64,000 nt of DNA, from assembly GCF_000718005.1 (NCBI RefSeq), contig NZ_JODV01000008.1. One strand, written 5' to 3'. Source of the DNA: Actinoalloteichus_B caeruleus (lineage in GTDB: Bacteria > Actinomycetota > Actinomycetes > Mycobacteriales > Pseudonocardiaceae). The notes under the pieces are model-generated. The model was not told where the DNA came from, did no database searches, and was given only the letters and a program-made list of their open reading frames with translations. Below are positions 9,163-18,331 of the stretch, piece after piece (within the stretch, counting starts at the first letter, position 1; each line of letters starts with the position of its first letter). Both the position numbers and the translations under genes were made by a program.

Positions 9163-10791
9163 GTGACCGCGACTCCCTCCTTCACCACCGTCCTCGACGA
9201 CTACCTGGCCTGGTACTACGACCGCAACCCGGTGCACGCCGGCCTGCTCGGCTCGGTCGAGCACCTCCACACCCTCGGTGACTACTCCGAGTCGGCACTG
9301 GTGGCCACGCGCTCGGGCAACGCGGACTGGTTGCGCACCTTCGAGTCCGTGGTCGACAACGGACTCGACCACGAGTCGCGGATCGACCGCGACCTGGTGC
9401 TCGCCGTCCTGCGGGGCGCCCGCGTCGAGGAGGAGTGGCCGGCCTGGCGCCGCGACCCCGCCGTCTACGTCGGCCCCGTCTTCCGCGGGCTGTTCTACCC
9501 GTTCCTCCAGAAGCTCCTGCCGGAACCGGAGCTCGTCGAGCACACCATCCGCAAGCTCGCCGAGGTCCCGGCGGTGCTCACCGCCTGCCGGCTGAACCTC
9601 GACCCGGACCTGGCCGCCCCACTGCTCGTGGAACGCGGCCTGCGGCAGGCGCGGACAGGTCGGTCGTTCGTCACCGGGACCCTGCCCGGCCTGGTCTCCG
9701 ACCCCGGCCTGCGTGACAAGGTCGCCACCGCCGCCGAACCGGCGGCGGCCGCCTTCGACGCGGTCGTCGACTTCCTCGAGGAGTTCGGGCGGCGGGCCAA
9801 CGGCGACTGGCGGCTGGGCGAGGACCGCTACTCCCGGTTGCTCGTCGAGAAGGAGCTCCTCGGGTACGGGGCAGCCGAACTGCACGAACGGGGCAAGGCC
9901 GCCTACGCGGCGCTCGACGAGGAGATGCGCGAACTGGCCCGGAGCGTCCCCGGCGGGTCGGAGGACTGGCACGCCGTGATGACCAGGCTCCAGCAGGACT
10001 ACCCCCCGACCCTCGAGGCGATGCGGGACGAGTACGCGGCCGAGACCGCCCGCGCCCGGCGGTTCGTCGCCGAACGGGACCTGGTCACCTTCGCCGAGGG
10101 GGAGCACTGCGAGGTGGTCCCCGCGCCGGCCTTCCAGCGGGCGATCCTCTCCGTCGCCTCCTACATGTCCCCACCGCCGCTGACGGACTCCCGCACCGGC
10201 CACTTCTTCGTCCCCCACACCCCGGACGGGTACTCGGAGGAGCAGATCATCCAGCGCCTCCAGACCAACGCCCGGGCACAGATGCCCACCATCGCCGTGC
10301 ACGAGGCCTACCCCGGTCACCACTGGCACCTCTCCTGGATGGCCGGCAACCCCCGTCGGGTCAGGAAGACGTTCCGCACCTCGTACTTCAGCGAGGGCTG
10401 GGCGCTCTACGTCGAGACGATGATGCGCGAGCAGGGGTACTTCACCAACCCCGCCCACGAACTCGGGCACCTGGAGGCGCGGTTGTTCCGGGCGGCCCGC
10501 ATCGTCGTGGACACCGCCCTGCACGCCGGTGACATGACCGTCGAGCAGGCCAGGGAGTTCATGAGCACCAAGGCCTCCCTCACCGAGGACACGGCGGTGG
10601 GTGAGGTCTCGCGCTACTGCTCGTGGCCGACGCAGGCTCCCTCCTACCTGACGGGTTGCCTGGAGATCGAGGACATCCGGGCCGACTACCTGGCCGCCGG
10701 CCGGGGCGACCTGAAGGCCTTCCACGACACGATCGCCGGCTCCGGCGCGCTCCCCCTGGGCCTGGCCCGCCGGGTGGCGCTGGGCGGGTGA
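9163..10791 (+). CDS. DUF885 family protein (predicted metallopeptidase)
   Basis: 542 aa, a full-length DUF885 protein. The diagnostic HEAYPGHH motif (residues ~381-388) and the downstream SEGWALYVE segment supply the histidine and glutamate ligands of a zinc site like that of M3/M32-type peptidases. There is no signal peptide from GTG 9163, so it is probably cytoplasmic; the in-frame region upstream of 9163 lacks coding character. Family members are annotated as peptidases but few substrates are known. It is followed 67 bp later by a quinone oxidoreductase gene with its own ribosome site. Confidence 0.88.
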   Translation: MTATPSFTTVLDDYLAWYYDRNPVHAGLLGSVEHLHTLGDYSESALVATRSGNADWLRTFESVVDNGLDHESRIDRDLVLAVLRGARVEEEWPAWRRDPAVYVGPVFRGLFYPFLQKLLPEPELVEHTIRKLAEVPAVLTACRLNLDPDLAAPLLVERGLRQARTGRSFVTGTLPGLVSDPGLRDKVATAAEPAAAAFDAVVDFLEEFGRRANGDWRLGEDRYSRLLVEKELLGYGAAELHERGKAAYAALDEEMRELARSVPGGSEDWHAVMTRLQQDYPPTLEAMRDEYAAETARARRFVAERDLVTFAEGEHCEVVPAPAFQRAILSVASYMSPPPLTDSRTGHFFVPHTPDGYSEEQIIQRLQTNARAQMPTIAVHEAYPGHHWHLSWMAGNPRRVRKTFRTSYFSEGWALYVETMMREQGYFTNPAHELGHLEARLFRAARIVVDTALHAGDMTVEQAREFMSTKASLTEDTAVGEVSRYCSWPTQAPSYLTGCLEIEDIRADYLAAGRGDLKAFHDTIAGSGALPLGLARRVALGG

Positions 10792-10858
10792 CACCGCCAC
10801 CACGATGATCCAATGAGGGCCACGCGAAACGACGAACACCCCAGCGGGAGGAGACGAC

Positions 10859-11830
10859 ATGCGGGCGATCCAGGTGAGGGAGACCGGCGGCCCCGAGGTA
10901 CTGGCCCCGGTGGAGCTGCCCGATCCCGAACCGGCACCCGGCGAGGTGCTCGTCGAGCTCGGAGCGGCGGGCGTGAACTTCATCGACACCTACCAGCGCT
11001 CCGGGGTGTACCGGATGGAGGTCCCCTTCGTGCCCGGCCTGGAAGGGGCGGGCACGGTGGCGGCGGTGGGCTCCGGCGTGACCCGCTTCTCCCCCGGGGA
11101 CCGCGTCGCCTGGGCGCAGACCTCGGGTAGCTACGCCGAGCGCGTCGCGGTGCCGGCCGACGGGGCGGTGCTCGTCCCCGACGCTGTCAGCGACGAGCAG
11201 GCCGCCGCGATGCCCCTCCAGGGGATGACCGCCCACTACCTGGTCGCCTCCACCAGACCGGTGGGGCACGGCGACACCGTCCTCGTCCACGCGGCGGCCG
11301 GCGGGGTGGGTCTGCTCCTCGTCCAGCTCGCCAAGGCCCGGGGGGCCCGTGTCCTGGGCACCGTGTCGACGGATGAGAAGGAACACCTCGCCAGGACCGC
11401 GGGAGCCGACGAGATCATCCGCTACACCGACGCCGACGTGGCCGAGGAGGTTCGACGGCTCACCGACGGCGCCGGCGTCGACGTCGTCTACGACGGGGTC
11501 GGGAGGGACACCTTCGACGCGAGCCTGGCCAGCCTGCGGCCCCGGGGGATGCTGGTGCTCTTCGGCGGTTCGAGCGGGCAGGTCCCCCCGTTCGACCTCC
11601 AACGGTTGAACTCGGGTGGCAGCCTGTTCGTCACCAGGCCCACCCTGGCCCACCACATCGCCGACCGGGCGGAACTGGAGTGGCGGGCGAGGGAGCTGTT
11701 CGACCTGATCACCTCGGGGCGGCTCGATCTGCGGATCGGAGGCCGCTACCCGCTCCGCGACGCGCGCGCGGCGCACGAGGACCTGGAGGCGAGGCGGACC
11801 AGTGGGAAGCTGCTGCTGCTCCCGGCGTGA
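10859..11830 (+). CDS. NADPH:quinone oxidoreductase (zinc-independent MDR family)
   Basis: 323 aa medium-chain dehydrogenase/reductase of the quinone oxidoreductase type. GVNFIDTYQRSGVY near residue 40 and PFVPGLEGAG are the QOR signatures; the Rossmann motif VHAAAGGVGLLLVQLAK (AxxGGVG) binds NADPH. The catalytic-zinc ligands of alcohol dehydrogenases are absent, as expected. It likely carries out one- or two-electron reduction of quinones or enones in the cytosol. ATG 10859 has a GGGAGGAG ribosome site. Confidence 0.9.
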   Translation: MRAIQVRETGGPEVLAPVELPDPEPAPGEVLVELGAAGVNFIDTYQRSGVYRMEVPFVPGLEGAGTVAAVGSGVTRFSPGDRVAWAQTSGSYAERVAVPADGAVLVPDAVSDEQAAAMPLQGMTAHYLVASTRPVGHGDTVLVHAAAGGVGLLLVQLAKARGARVLGTVSTDEKEHLARTAGADEIIRYTDADVAEEVRRLTDGAGVDVVYDGVGRDTFDASLASLRPRGMLVLFGGSSGQVPPFDLQRLNSGGSLFVTRPTLAHHIADRAELEWRARELFDLITSGRLDLRIGGRYPLRDARAAHEDLEARRTSGKLLLLPA

Positions 11831-11929
11831 CCACGTCCTCGCCCACCCGGGCAGCCGGCGGCGGGACGGGGGGCGCCAGGGCCGTGCCCGACCGACCGCC
11901 GCGCCTGGTCACCTCGGCGAGGTCGGACC

Positions 11930-12556
11930 ATGCGCATGACACCGCTCAGCCCGGACCGGCTGGCCGAACGGATCGCCGAGCGGATCGCCGGGCTGCCGGC
12001 CTCGCCCCGACCCCGGGTCGTGGTGGACGGGGCGCCGGCGGCGGAGCCGGGCGACCTCGCGACGGCGCTGGTCGGCCGGCTCCGGCGGAGGGGACGGGAG
12101 GTGTTCGCGGTCAGCGCGGACGACTTCCCGCGTCCCGCCGCCCTCCGGCTGGAACGGGGGCGCACCAACCCCGACGCCTACTACGAGGACTGGACGGACG
12201 TGGGGGCGCTGCGGCGGGAGGTGCTCACCCCGTTGGGACCGGACGGTGACGGCCGCGCGCTGCCCCGCCTCTGGGACGCCGCCTCGGACCGTTCGGCCCG
12301 GGCGAGCCGGGTCCGGGTCGACGAGGGCACCGTGCTGCTGGTCAGCGGTGGGCTGCTGCTCGGTCACGGCCTGCCGTGGGATCTCGCCGTGCACCTGTGG
12401 CTCTCCGAGCCGGCGTTGCGCCGCCGCACCACCGCCGATCGCGGCTGGACCCTGCCGGCGTTCGACCGGTACGAGCGCGAGGTCGCTCCTCGGGAGGTGG
12501 CCGACGTCGTCGTCCGGGTCGACCACCCCGACCGCCCGGCCGTCCTCGAGCGCTGA
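11930..12556 (+). CDS. Uridine-kinase-like protein lacking a Walker A motif
   Basis: 208 aa, aligning by eye with actinobacterial uridine-kinase-like proteins: the VSADDFPRPAALRLERGRTNPDAYYEDWTD region, then VLLVSGGLLLG and ERYEREV-type C-terminal helices. The N-terminal strand-loop that should be GxxGSGK(S/T) instead reads VVVDGAPAAEPGDLATAL, with no Gly-Lys-Ser. It may therefore not bind ATP in the usual way. I recall similar P-loop-less relatives in streptomycetes, so this is likely a subfamily trait. It starts 99 bp after the quinone oxidoreductase gene. Confidence 0.72.
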   Translation: MRMTPLSPDRLAERIAERIAGLPASPRPRVVVDGAPAAEPGDLATALVGRLRRRGREVFAVSADDFPRPAALRLERGRTNPDAYYEDWTDVGALRREVLTPLGPDGDGRALPRLWDAASDRSARASRVRVDEGTVLLVSGGLLLGHGLPWDLAVHLWLSEPALRRRTTADRGWTLPAFDRYEREVAPREVADVVVRVDHPDRPAVLER

Positions 12557-12598
12557 CCGCACCGCCCCCGTCCTGCTCGCGGCGGGTTCCGGGGGTGG

Positions 12599-12617
12599 CA
12601 GTCGCCGGTGGCGACTG
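12599..12617. terminator. Terminator hairpin between convergent genes
   Basis: CAGTCGCC-GGT-GGCGACTG is a perfect 8-bp stem with a 3-nt loop, between the gene ending at 12556 (plus) and the kinase gene ending at 12640 (minus). Confidence 0.5.
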
Positions 12618-12639
12618 GCGGGCCTGCCAGGGGCGGCGC

Positions 12640-14910
12640 TCAGCCCCAGTTCTCGTCGTCCAGGTTCATCCGACGGGTGCCGCCTCGGCCGGGCTGCTGA
12701 CCGGGGGGCGGGGGCGGCGGCTGGTGCCGGGTGGGCGGCGGCTGCCGGTGGCCGGGCGGTGGGAACGGCCGGGACTGCTGCTGACCGGGGAACGGTGGCT
12801 GCCCCGGGGGTTGCTGCCCCGGGGGTTGCTGCGGGGGCGGCGGCTGGTTGCCGGACTGGTGCTGCCCTCCCGGCGGGGGGAACGGCGGGTGCTGGCCACT
12901 CGCCGGCGCCCGACCCGCCTCGGTGTGGCCGGGCCGGTGCACCTGGGTGCGGTCGGGGTCGTCCGGGGTGATGCGCCGGGTCACCGGTCCCTCGTTGCTC
13001 AGCCCGGCCCGTCCGAGCCACCCGCCGAGTTCGCGGACGATCACCGGGAGCGGGGGACGCCGCGCCGGGTCCTGGTCCAGCGCGGCGAGGAGCAGCTGCC
13101 GGTGCACGCTGTGCTCGGGCAGGTGCACCAGTTCCGGGTCGTGCGCGGCCGCCATGAGGGAGGCCATCGCGTTCTCCCGGTAGCCCCTGGGCGGGTTCGC
13201 GGTGAGCGCGTAGCTGACCGTGGCGGCCAACTGCCAGGCGTCGGAGGCGGGGGTGGCGTCCCCGCCGCGCGCCACCTCGGGGGCGATGTAGTCGGGAGTG
13301 CCCACCATCATCCCGGTGGCGGTGAGGCTGCTGTCGCCGCTGCTGCGGGCGATGCCGAAGTCGATGAGGTGCGCGACGCCCGCCTGGTCGACCAGGATGT
13401 TCGCCGGCTTGATGTCGCGGTGCAGCAACCCCTTCTCGTGCGCCGCCCCCAAGGCCTCGGCCATGCTGGCCCACAGCCGCGCCGCGGCCACGTCGTCGAG
13501 GGTGTTCTCGCGGACGACGTCGGAGAGCGCGTCACCCTCGAGGTACTCCATGACGAGGGCAAGACCGTCGCTGCCGTCGCCGAGGTCGTTGACGATGTCG
13601 TAGATCCGGACGCAGTTGGGGTGCCGCACGGCGGCGAGGGCCCGCGCCTCCCGGATCATCCGCTCCTCGCCCTCGGCATCGGGCGCGTGGGCGATCTTCA
13701 CGGCCACCATCCGGTTCAGGCTGGTGTCCATCGCCAACCAGACGGATCCGAACCCGCCCTTGCCGAGCTGCCGGATGCGCTGGAACCGTCCCTGGCTCCT
13801 GCTGGCGCCGTGCCCGGCGCCGAACAGCGCGGGCGCGACCTCGGTGGCCTGCGCGGTGTCCCCCGCCCCTGGCGTCGCCGCCACCGCCCCAGCCACCGGG
13901 AAGGGCAGCGGACCGGGCGTGTTGGCCAGCTCGGAGGACCCCGAGGCCCGCTCGGGCGCGGGCTGCTCGCCCGTGCCGGAGCCCTCAGCGGCCCGCGAGT
14001 CGACCTGGGTGGCGGGGTACTGGGAGGACTGGGATGGCTGCGGGTTCATCGCGGCCAGCCGAACCTCCCGTTCCCGCTGGTCCAGCTCCCGCTGCCGCAG
14101 CTGCTGAGCGCGCTCCCGCTGGTCGAGTTCCTGCTGGCGGGCCTGGATCTGGCGGGCCTCCTCCGCCTCCCGCCCCGCGAGGGCCTGCGCCGCGTAGCGG
14201 TCGTCGGGGTCGAGGTCCCGCCGGTCCCGGGCGCCGTCCCGGTCGTGGTCCCAGTCGCGGGACCGTTCGGAGCGCTCGATGACGGCGCGGGGTGGGGAGC
14301 CGAGCAGTGCGACCACGATGACACCGGCCACCGCGGCGGGCAGGGAACCGATCCAGAGGCTGGCCACCACTCCGGCGGGTTCACCGCCGAGCAGCAACAC
14401 CAGCAGGAGGAAGGGCATCCAGAACATCCGACCGGGCCACGCCGGTCCGCGTCGCGCGGCCAGCCTGCCCTGCCAGGCGACCAGGCCGAGCAGCAGCAGG
14501 GGCAGCAGGACCAGGACGAGGATCGCCAGTGCCCGGGTCCACAACGCCTGGTCCGAGCCGAACACCTCCTCCGAGACCGTCCCGGACAGGCCGAAGAAGC
14601 TGCTGGAGGCGGGATGGACCAGCCGCACGTTCGAGGTGGCCAGCACGTAGGGCAGGAGGAAGCTGGTGCCCACCCCGACGGTGACCAGCACCAGGACGAC
14701 GGGGGCTGTGTAGCGGTTGCCGATCCCCTTGCGGAGCAGGGCGACGAAGGCGGCACCGGCCGTGACGAGCAGGCTCATGCCGACACCGGTGATCATCGCG
14801 GACCACACCCAGTCACCGGGCAGGAGGTTGACGCCGAACATCCCGTACAACCAGTCCAGGAAGCCGCTGCCGACGTCAATGACGGAGTCCACCGAAGTTG
14901 TCCTCTCCAC
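12640..14910 (-). CDS. Membrane Ser/Thr protein kinase with N-terminal membrane domain
   Basis: 756 aa. Residues 1-205 contain about five or six membrane helices; ~220-290 are highly charged with heptad repeats (QELDQRERAQQLRQREL), probably a coiled coil; ~375-640 is a Hanks-type kinase with GKGGFGSVW P-loop, VAVKIA lysine, HRDIKPANI catalytic loop, IDFGIAR DFG and an APE-type segment; the last ~110 residues are proline/glutamine-rich. All catalytic residues are present. The usual actinobacterial order (kinase, helix, external sensor) is reversed. GTG 14910 is the start. It is last of a minus-strand signalling block, 143 bp after the FHA gene. Confidence 0.9.
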   Translation of the reverse strand: MERTTSVDSVIDVGSGFLDWLYGMFGVNLLPGDWVWSAMITGVGMSLLVTAGAAFVALLRKGIGNRYTAPVVLVLVTVGVGTSFLLPYVLATSNVRLVHPASSSFFGLSGTVSEEVFGSDQALWTRALAILVLVLLPLLLLGLVAWQGRLAARRGPAWPGRMFWMPFLLLVLLLGGEPAGVVASLWIGSLPAAVAGVIVVALLGSPPRAVIERSERSRDWDHDRDGARDRRDLDPDDRYAAQALAGREAEEARQIQARQQELDQRERAQQLRQRELDQREREVRLAAMNPQPSQSSQYPATQVDSRAAEGSGTGEQPAPERASGSSELANTPGPLPFPVAGAVAATPGAGDTAQATEVAPALFGAGHGASRSQGRFQRIRQLGKGGFGSVWLAMDTSLNRMVAVKIAHAPDAEGEERMIREARALAAVRHPNCVRIYDIVNDLGDGSDGLALVMEYLEGDALSDVVRENTLDDVAAARLWASMAEALGAAHEKGLLHRDIKPANILVDQAGVAHLIDFGIARSSGDSSLTATGMMVGTPDYIAPEVARGGDATPASDAWQLAATVSYALTANPPRGYRENAMASLMAAAHDPELVHLPEHSVHRQLLLAALDQDPARRPPLPVIVRELGGWLGRAGLSNEGPVTRRITPDDPDRTQVHRPGHTEAGRAPASGQHPPFPPPGGQHQSGNQPPPPQQPPGQQPPGQPPFPGQQQSRPFPPPGHRQPPPTRHQPPPPPPGQQPGRGGTRRMNLDDENWG

Positions 14911-15053
14911 CGGTATCGATCAGGCCGAGGTGTCCGCCCGGCGCGGCGCCCCGCCGAGATCACCGAGTACCCCTGACACGATAGGACGCGCTCCGCCCGC
15001 GCCGGTGCGGAACCCCCACGGCGCCCGACGCGTTGATGATCTTGCCAGGTGCC

Positions 15054-15767
15054 TCACCACGTTCTCAGTTCGATCGTCGTCCAGGCTCCCAGGTGCACCC
15101 GGGTCCCCTCCCCTATCGGGTGTGGGACGTGCGGCCGGAGCACCAGACCGCTGTCCAGCATCGTGCCGTTCGCCGAGTCGAGGTCCACCACCGACCAGCC
15201 GCCCTCCGCCCCGCGAAGCAGCACCGCGTGTTCCCGGGAGACGCCCGGGTCCTCGGGTGGGACGCCCAGGTCGATCGCGGGTGGTTCGGGTGCGGACCGG
15301 CTGGCGCGGCCGATCCGCACCCGGTCGCCGGCGAGCGGGTAGCGCCGGCGGGGGCGCTCCGAGGGGAGCCGCAACCGCTCACCGGCACTGCCCGCCTCCG
15401 CCAGGACACCGGCGAAGTACCGGGGGTCGACGGTGACGAGCGCCACCCAGTTGCGAGGCCCACCAGCCGGCGGCCCTGAGCCGTCCGCGCGGCCCCCGGC
15501 CGGCCCCTCGCAGTCGTGTCCGCACTCCTCGCAGAACCGGCCCACCCTCGGACAGCCGCACCGGGGGCACGCCGCCCCCACCGCGGCGTCGGTCCCGGTC
15601 CGGCACGCGGTGGGCGGACCGAGGCCGGGTTCCGGTGCGAGGGCGGTGCCCGGGGACCGCCGCTCCCGCGCGGCACGCTCCGGTGAGGAGCATCCCGCCC
15701 CGTCCACGACGCGCTCGGGGTCGCCGGCACGTCCGCCCGGGTTCACGCCGCCCGCCGGACGGCGCAC
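15054..15767 (-). CDS. Zinc-ribbon and FHA domain protein
   Basis: 237 aa. An N-terminal zinc ribbon (CPRCG then FCEECGHD, residues ~57-75) precedes a C-terminal FHA domain (residues ~145-237) with the phosphothreonine-binding GRAS-R, VSREHAVLL and DLDSANGT motifs. FHA domains read phosphothreonine, so this is the expected reader of the two kinases in this block. GTG 15767 lies 26 bp after the vWA gene stop; GTG 15746 is an alternative start. It shares its zinc-ribbon type with the PP2C and PknG proteins of the same block. Confidence 0.82.
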   Translation of the reverse strand: MRRPAGGVNPGGRAGDPERVVDGAGCSSPERAARERRSPGTALAPEPGLGPPTACRTGTDAAVGAACPRCGCPRVGRFCEECGHDCEGPAGGRADGSGPPAGGPRNWVALVTVDPRYFAGVLAEAGSAGERLRLPSERPRRRYPLAGDRVRIGRASRSAPEPPAIDLGVPPEDPGVSREHAVLLRGAEGGWSVVDLDSANGTMLDSGLVLRPHVPHPIGEGTRVHLGAWTTIELRTW

Positions 15768-15792
15768 GTGGTCCGGGATGCCGCGGTCGAGG

Positions 15793-17124
15793 TCATCGCG
15801 GGCGTCCCAGCCGGAGGGTCCTGGTCGACCGCGCGTCGAGGGCCATCTCGGCCTCGCGGGCGACCCGCGCGCGCAGCCGGATGGTCCCGCTCCTCTCGTC
15901 CACGACCTCCACCACCTCGGCGAGCAGCTCGGCGGTCTCCTCGTGACCGGACTCGGTGGCCAGTGCCACCGCTCGCTGGAGCATGGCGGTGGCCAGCTCG
16001 GTGTCCCCACGGCGGCGGGCGTCCAGTCCGGTGCGGACGGCCTCCGCGAGGTCGGTCTGGCCGGTGTAATGGGCCAGCACCGGGTCGACGCGGGCCACCC
16101 GGTCGACATCGGCGCTCCCGGTCACCGTGACCAGCACGGGCGCGCCGAGGGGAGGACCGCCGTCCTCCTGGACGACGGTGAGGCGGGCGACGAGCACCTC
16201 CTCCCCGACCCGCAGCGGCGGGATCTCCACGCAGAGGTGGTACGTGCGGCTCTCCGCGCCCCAGCTGCCGGTGGGGTGGTCGAGGTCCTGCGGCGCGCCC
16301 GGGACGGGAACGCCTTCGAGGGAGCGCACCTCCGGGTGCACCTGCCGGAGGAACCGCGGCCGGGTCAGCTCCGGTGTCCACACCCGCAGGGCCACGGCTG
16401 GTTGCACCCGGGCGACGGCGGCCGCCACGGTCGAGCGGAAGTCGGCGGCCAGGTCCTCGGGATCGGCCACGATGTCGACCGTGCCCAGGAGCGCGGTGGT
16501 GATGGACCGCAGTTCGTCCACCCGCCAGCCGGTGCCGACCCCACGGCAGTCGCAGACGAACCGCCCCCGGCACTCCTCCAACGCGGCCGCCAGTTCCCGC
16601 AGGGACTCGCCCTGGTTGAGGCCGTCGGTGAGGAGGATGGCGTGGCGAGGGCCCGGGAGGTCGGCGAAGAGGTCGTTGGCCGCCCGCAACCACCTGCCCA
16701 TCGCGGTGCCCCCGTCGGGCGTCAGCCCACCGATCGCGGTGGCGGCCTCCCGCCGGGTCCGCGCGCTGCTGACGGCGAGCCCACCGGTCTCCGGGTACAC
16801 GACCCTGGCGGTGGTCGTCCCGGCGACGACCGCGAACCTCGCGCCCTCGGGCAGCAGGTCCACGGCTGCGACGGCCGCGCGCCTGGTCTCGGGCATCGTG
16901 GTCGCGGGGAAGCGCATCGAGGAGGAGCAGTCGACCAGCAGGACCTCGGAGAGCGTCCCCTCTTCCGACGCACGGGTGCCGCCGTCCGGTGGCTCGCCCG
17001 GTTCTCCGTCCTCCCTGACGGGGTGGTGGCCGGTCACCGTGATCGCCAGGTGCGCCTCGGACGCGCGCTCCGACACGAAACGGTTGTGGTCGACCTCCAG
17101 CGTGAAGCTGACCTGCCGCACCAT
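15793..17124 (-). CDS. von Willebrand factor A domain protein
   Basis: 443 aa, cytoplasmic, with no signal peptide. The vWA domain begins near residue 65 with an intact MIDAS motif (DCSSSM) and continues to AILLTDGLNQG; the second half is beta-rich and then helical. Such proteins act as metal-dependent adaptor or scaffold modules. ATG 17124 has a GAGAGGGGG ribosome site and lies 11 bp after the PP2C stop. The gene sits between the phosphatase and the FHA gene, so a role in assembling the kinase/phosphatase complex is likely by context only. Confidence 0.85.
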   Translation of the reverse strand: MVRQVSFTLEVDHNRFVSERASEAHLAITVTGHHPVREDGEPGEPPDGGTRASEEGTLSEVLLVDCSSSMRFPATTMPETRRAAVAAVDLLPEGARFAVVAGTTTARVVYPETGGLAVSSARTRREAATAIGGLTPDGGTAMGRWLRAANDLFADLPGPRHAILLTDGLNQGESLRELAAALEECRGRFVCDCRGVGTGWRVDELRSITTALLGTVDIVADPEDLAADFRSTVAAAVARVQPAVALRVWTPELTRPRFLRQVHPEVRSLEGVPVPGAPQDLDHPTGSWGAESRTYHLCVEIPPLRVGEEVLVARLTVVQEDGGPPLGAPVLVTVTGSADVDRVARVDPVLAHYTGQTDLAEAVRTGLDARRRGDTELATAMLQRAVALATESGHEETAELLAEVVEVVDERSGTIRLRARVAREAEMALDARSTRTLRLGRPR

Positions 17125-17135
17125 CGAACCCCCTC

Positions 17136-18197
17136 TCAGCCGCGTGGGCTCGTGGTCTCGCGAAGCGGGAACGGGACGAGCGCCACCGTGATGTTGTCGT
17201 GGCCGCCGCCGTCGAGGGCCAGCCTGGTCAGCGCCCGGGCGGCGTCCAGGGGGTCGTCGAAGACGGCCACCAGCCGGGCCAGGTCGTCGGCCTCCCTGAG
17301 GTAGTGCCACATGCCGTCGCTGCACAGCAGCACCCAGCCGGGGGCGGTCGGGCGGATCGCCGCGAGGTTGGGGGGCCGGCCGTCGCAGTCCGCTCCCACC
17401 CACCGGCAGAGCGCGTTGGCCCGGCGGTCCGCCTGCGCCTCCTCCTCGCTGAGCTGCCCCAGGTCGACCATCTGCTGCGCCCAGGAGTGGTCCGTGGTCA
17501 ACCGGGAGGAGGGTGTGCCGGAGGGCTGGCCGGTGGGTTCGGGAGCGGCGAGCCAGTAGGCGCGGCTGTCGCCGATCCAGCCGACGGTCACCTCGCTGGG
17601 CGTGACGACGGCGGAGACGTAGGTGCAGGACGGCGGTTCCGGGTCGTCACCGACGCGGAGGGCGCTGACCGCCTCGACGGCCGAACGCACGGCGCTCCGC
17701 GTCGCCGTCATCGCGTCCAGGTCGTCCCGCGCGGCTTCGGCGAGGAGTTCCGCCGCGGTGTAGGCGGCGGTCCTGGACGCGTCCTCCGGGGTGGACGAGG
17801 ACGACACGCCGTCGCACACCACCGCCACGGCCGCGAGCGGCTCGTCGTCGGTGCCGCACAGCACCCGCAGCGCCAGGGCGTCCTCGTTGCGGCGGTGCCG
17901 CAGGCCCCGGTCGCTCACGCCGACGACGGTCCCCAGGTCCAGTTCCATCCGGTCCGGGGGCGCCGCCAGGGTGCGGCGGGCGCAGGCGGCGCACTGGCCG
18001 GCGGTGTCGACGTGGGTGGTCGTCACCTCCACCTCCGCCCCGCAGTCGGGGCAGAGGGCTGCCTGGGCCTCCTGGACGACGAGGTCCGCTCCGCAGGCCT
18101 CGCAGAACCGGTCGCCCGGCTCCCCTGGCGAGTCGCACCGCGGGCAGTGCGGGCCCAGGCCGTCGCGGGCGGGTCGCAGTGAAAGCTGTTCGTTCAT
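17136..18197 (-). CDS. PP2C-family Ser/Thr phosphatase with N-terminal zinc ribbons
   Basis: 353 aa. Residues ~15-80 carry two cysteine modules (CPRCD...FCEACGAD and CPDCG...CAAC). The PP2C catalytic domain follows with all metal-ligand motifs: RRNEDA, VCDGVSSSS, WIGDSRAYW, LCSDGMWHYL and GGHDNITVALV. It should dephosphorylate the substrates of PknG or of the kinase at 12640. ATG 18197; the PknG gene ends 134 bp upstream. There is no membrane segment, unlike mycobacterial PstP. Confidence 0.92.
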   Translation of the reverse strand: MNEQLSLRPARDGLGPHCPRCDSPGEPGDRFCEACGADLVVQEAQAALCPDCGAEVEVTTTHVDTAGQCAACARRTLAAPPDRMELDLGTVVGVSDRGLRHRRNEDALALRVLCGTDDEPLAAVAVVCDGVSSSSTPEDASRTAAYTAAELLAEAARDDLDAMTATRSAVRSAVEAVSALRVGDDPEPPSCTYVSAVVTPSEVTVGWIGDSRAYWLAAPEPTGQPSGTPSSRLTTDHSWAQQMVDLGQLSEEEAQADRRANALCRWVGADCDGRPPNLAAIRPTAPGWVLLCSDGMWHYLREADDLARLVAVFDDPLDAARALTRLALDGGGHDNITVALVPFPLRETTSPRG

Positions 18198-18331
18198 CGG
18201 GTGTGCGGGCGGGCCTCGGCACGGGCACCGAGTCAGCGGCCCGGCCTCCCTTCTGCTGGTCTGTCGTGTGGCGCCGCACCGGGCGGCCGAGGGTCGTCAT
18301 CCTGCCTCGTCATCGCGCTCGGCGGGGGTGG

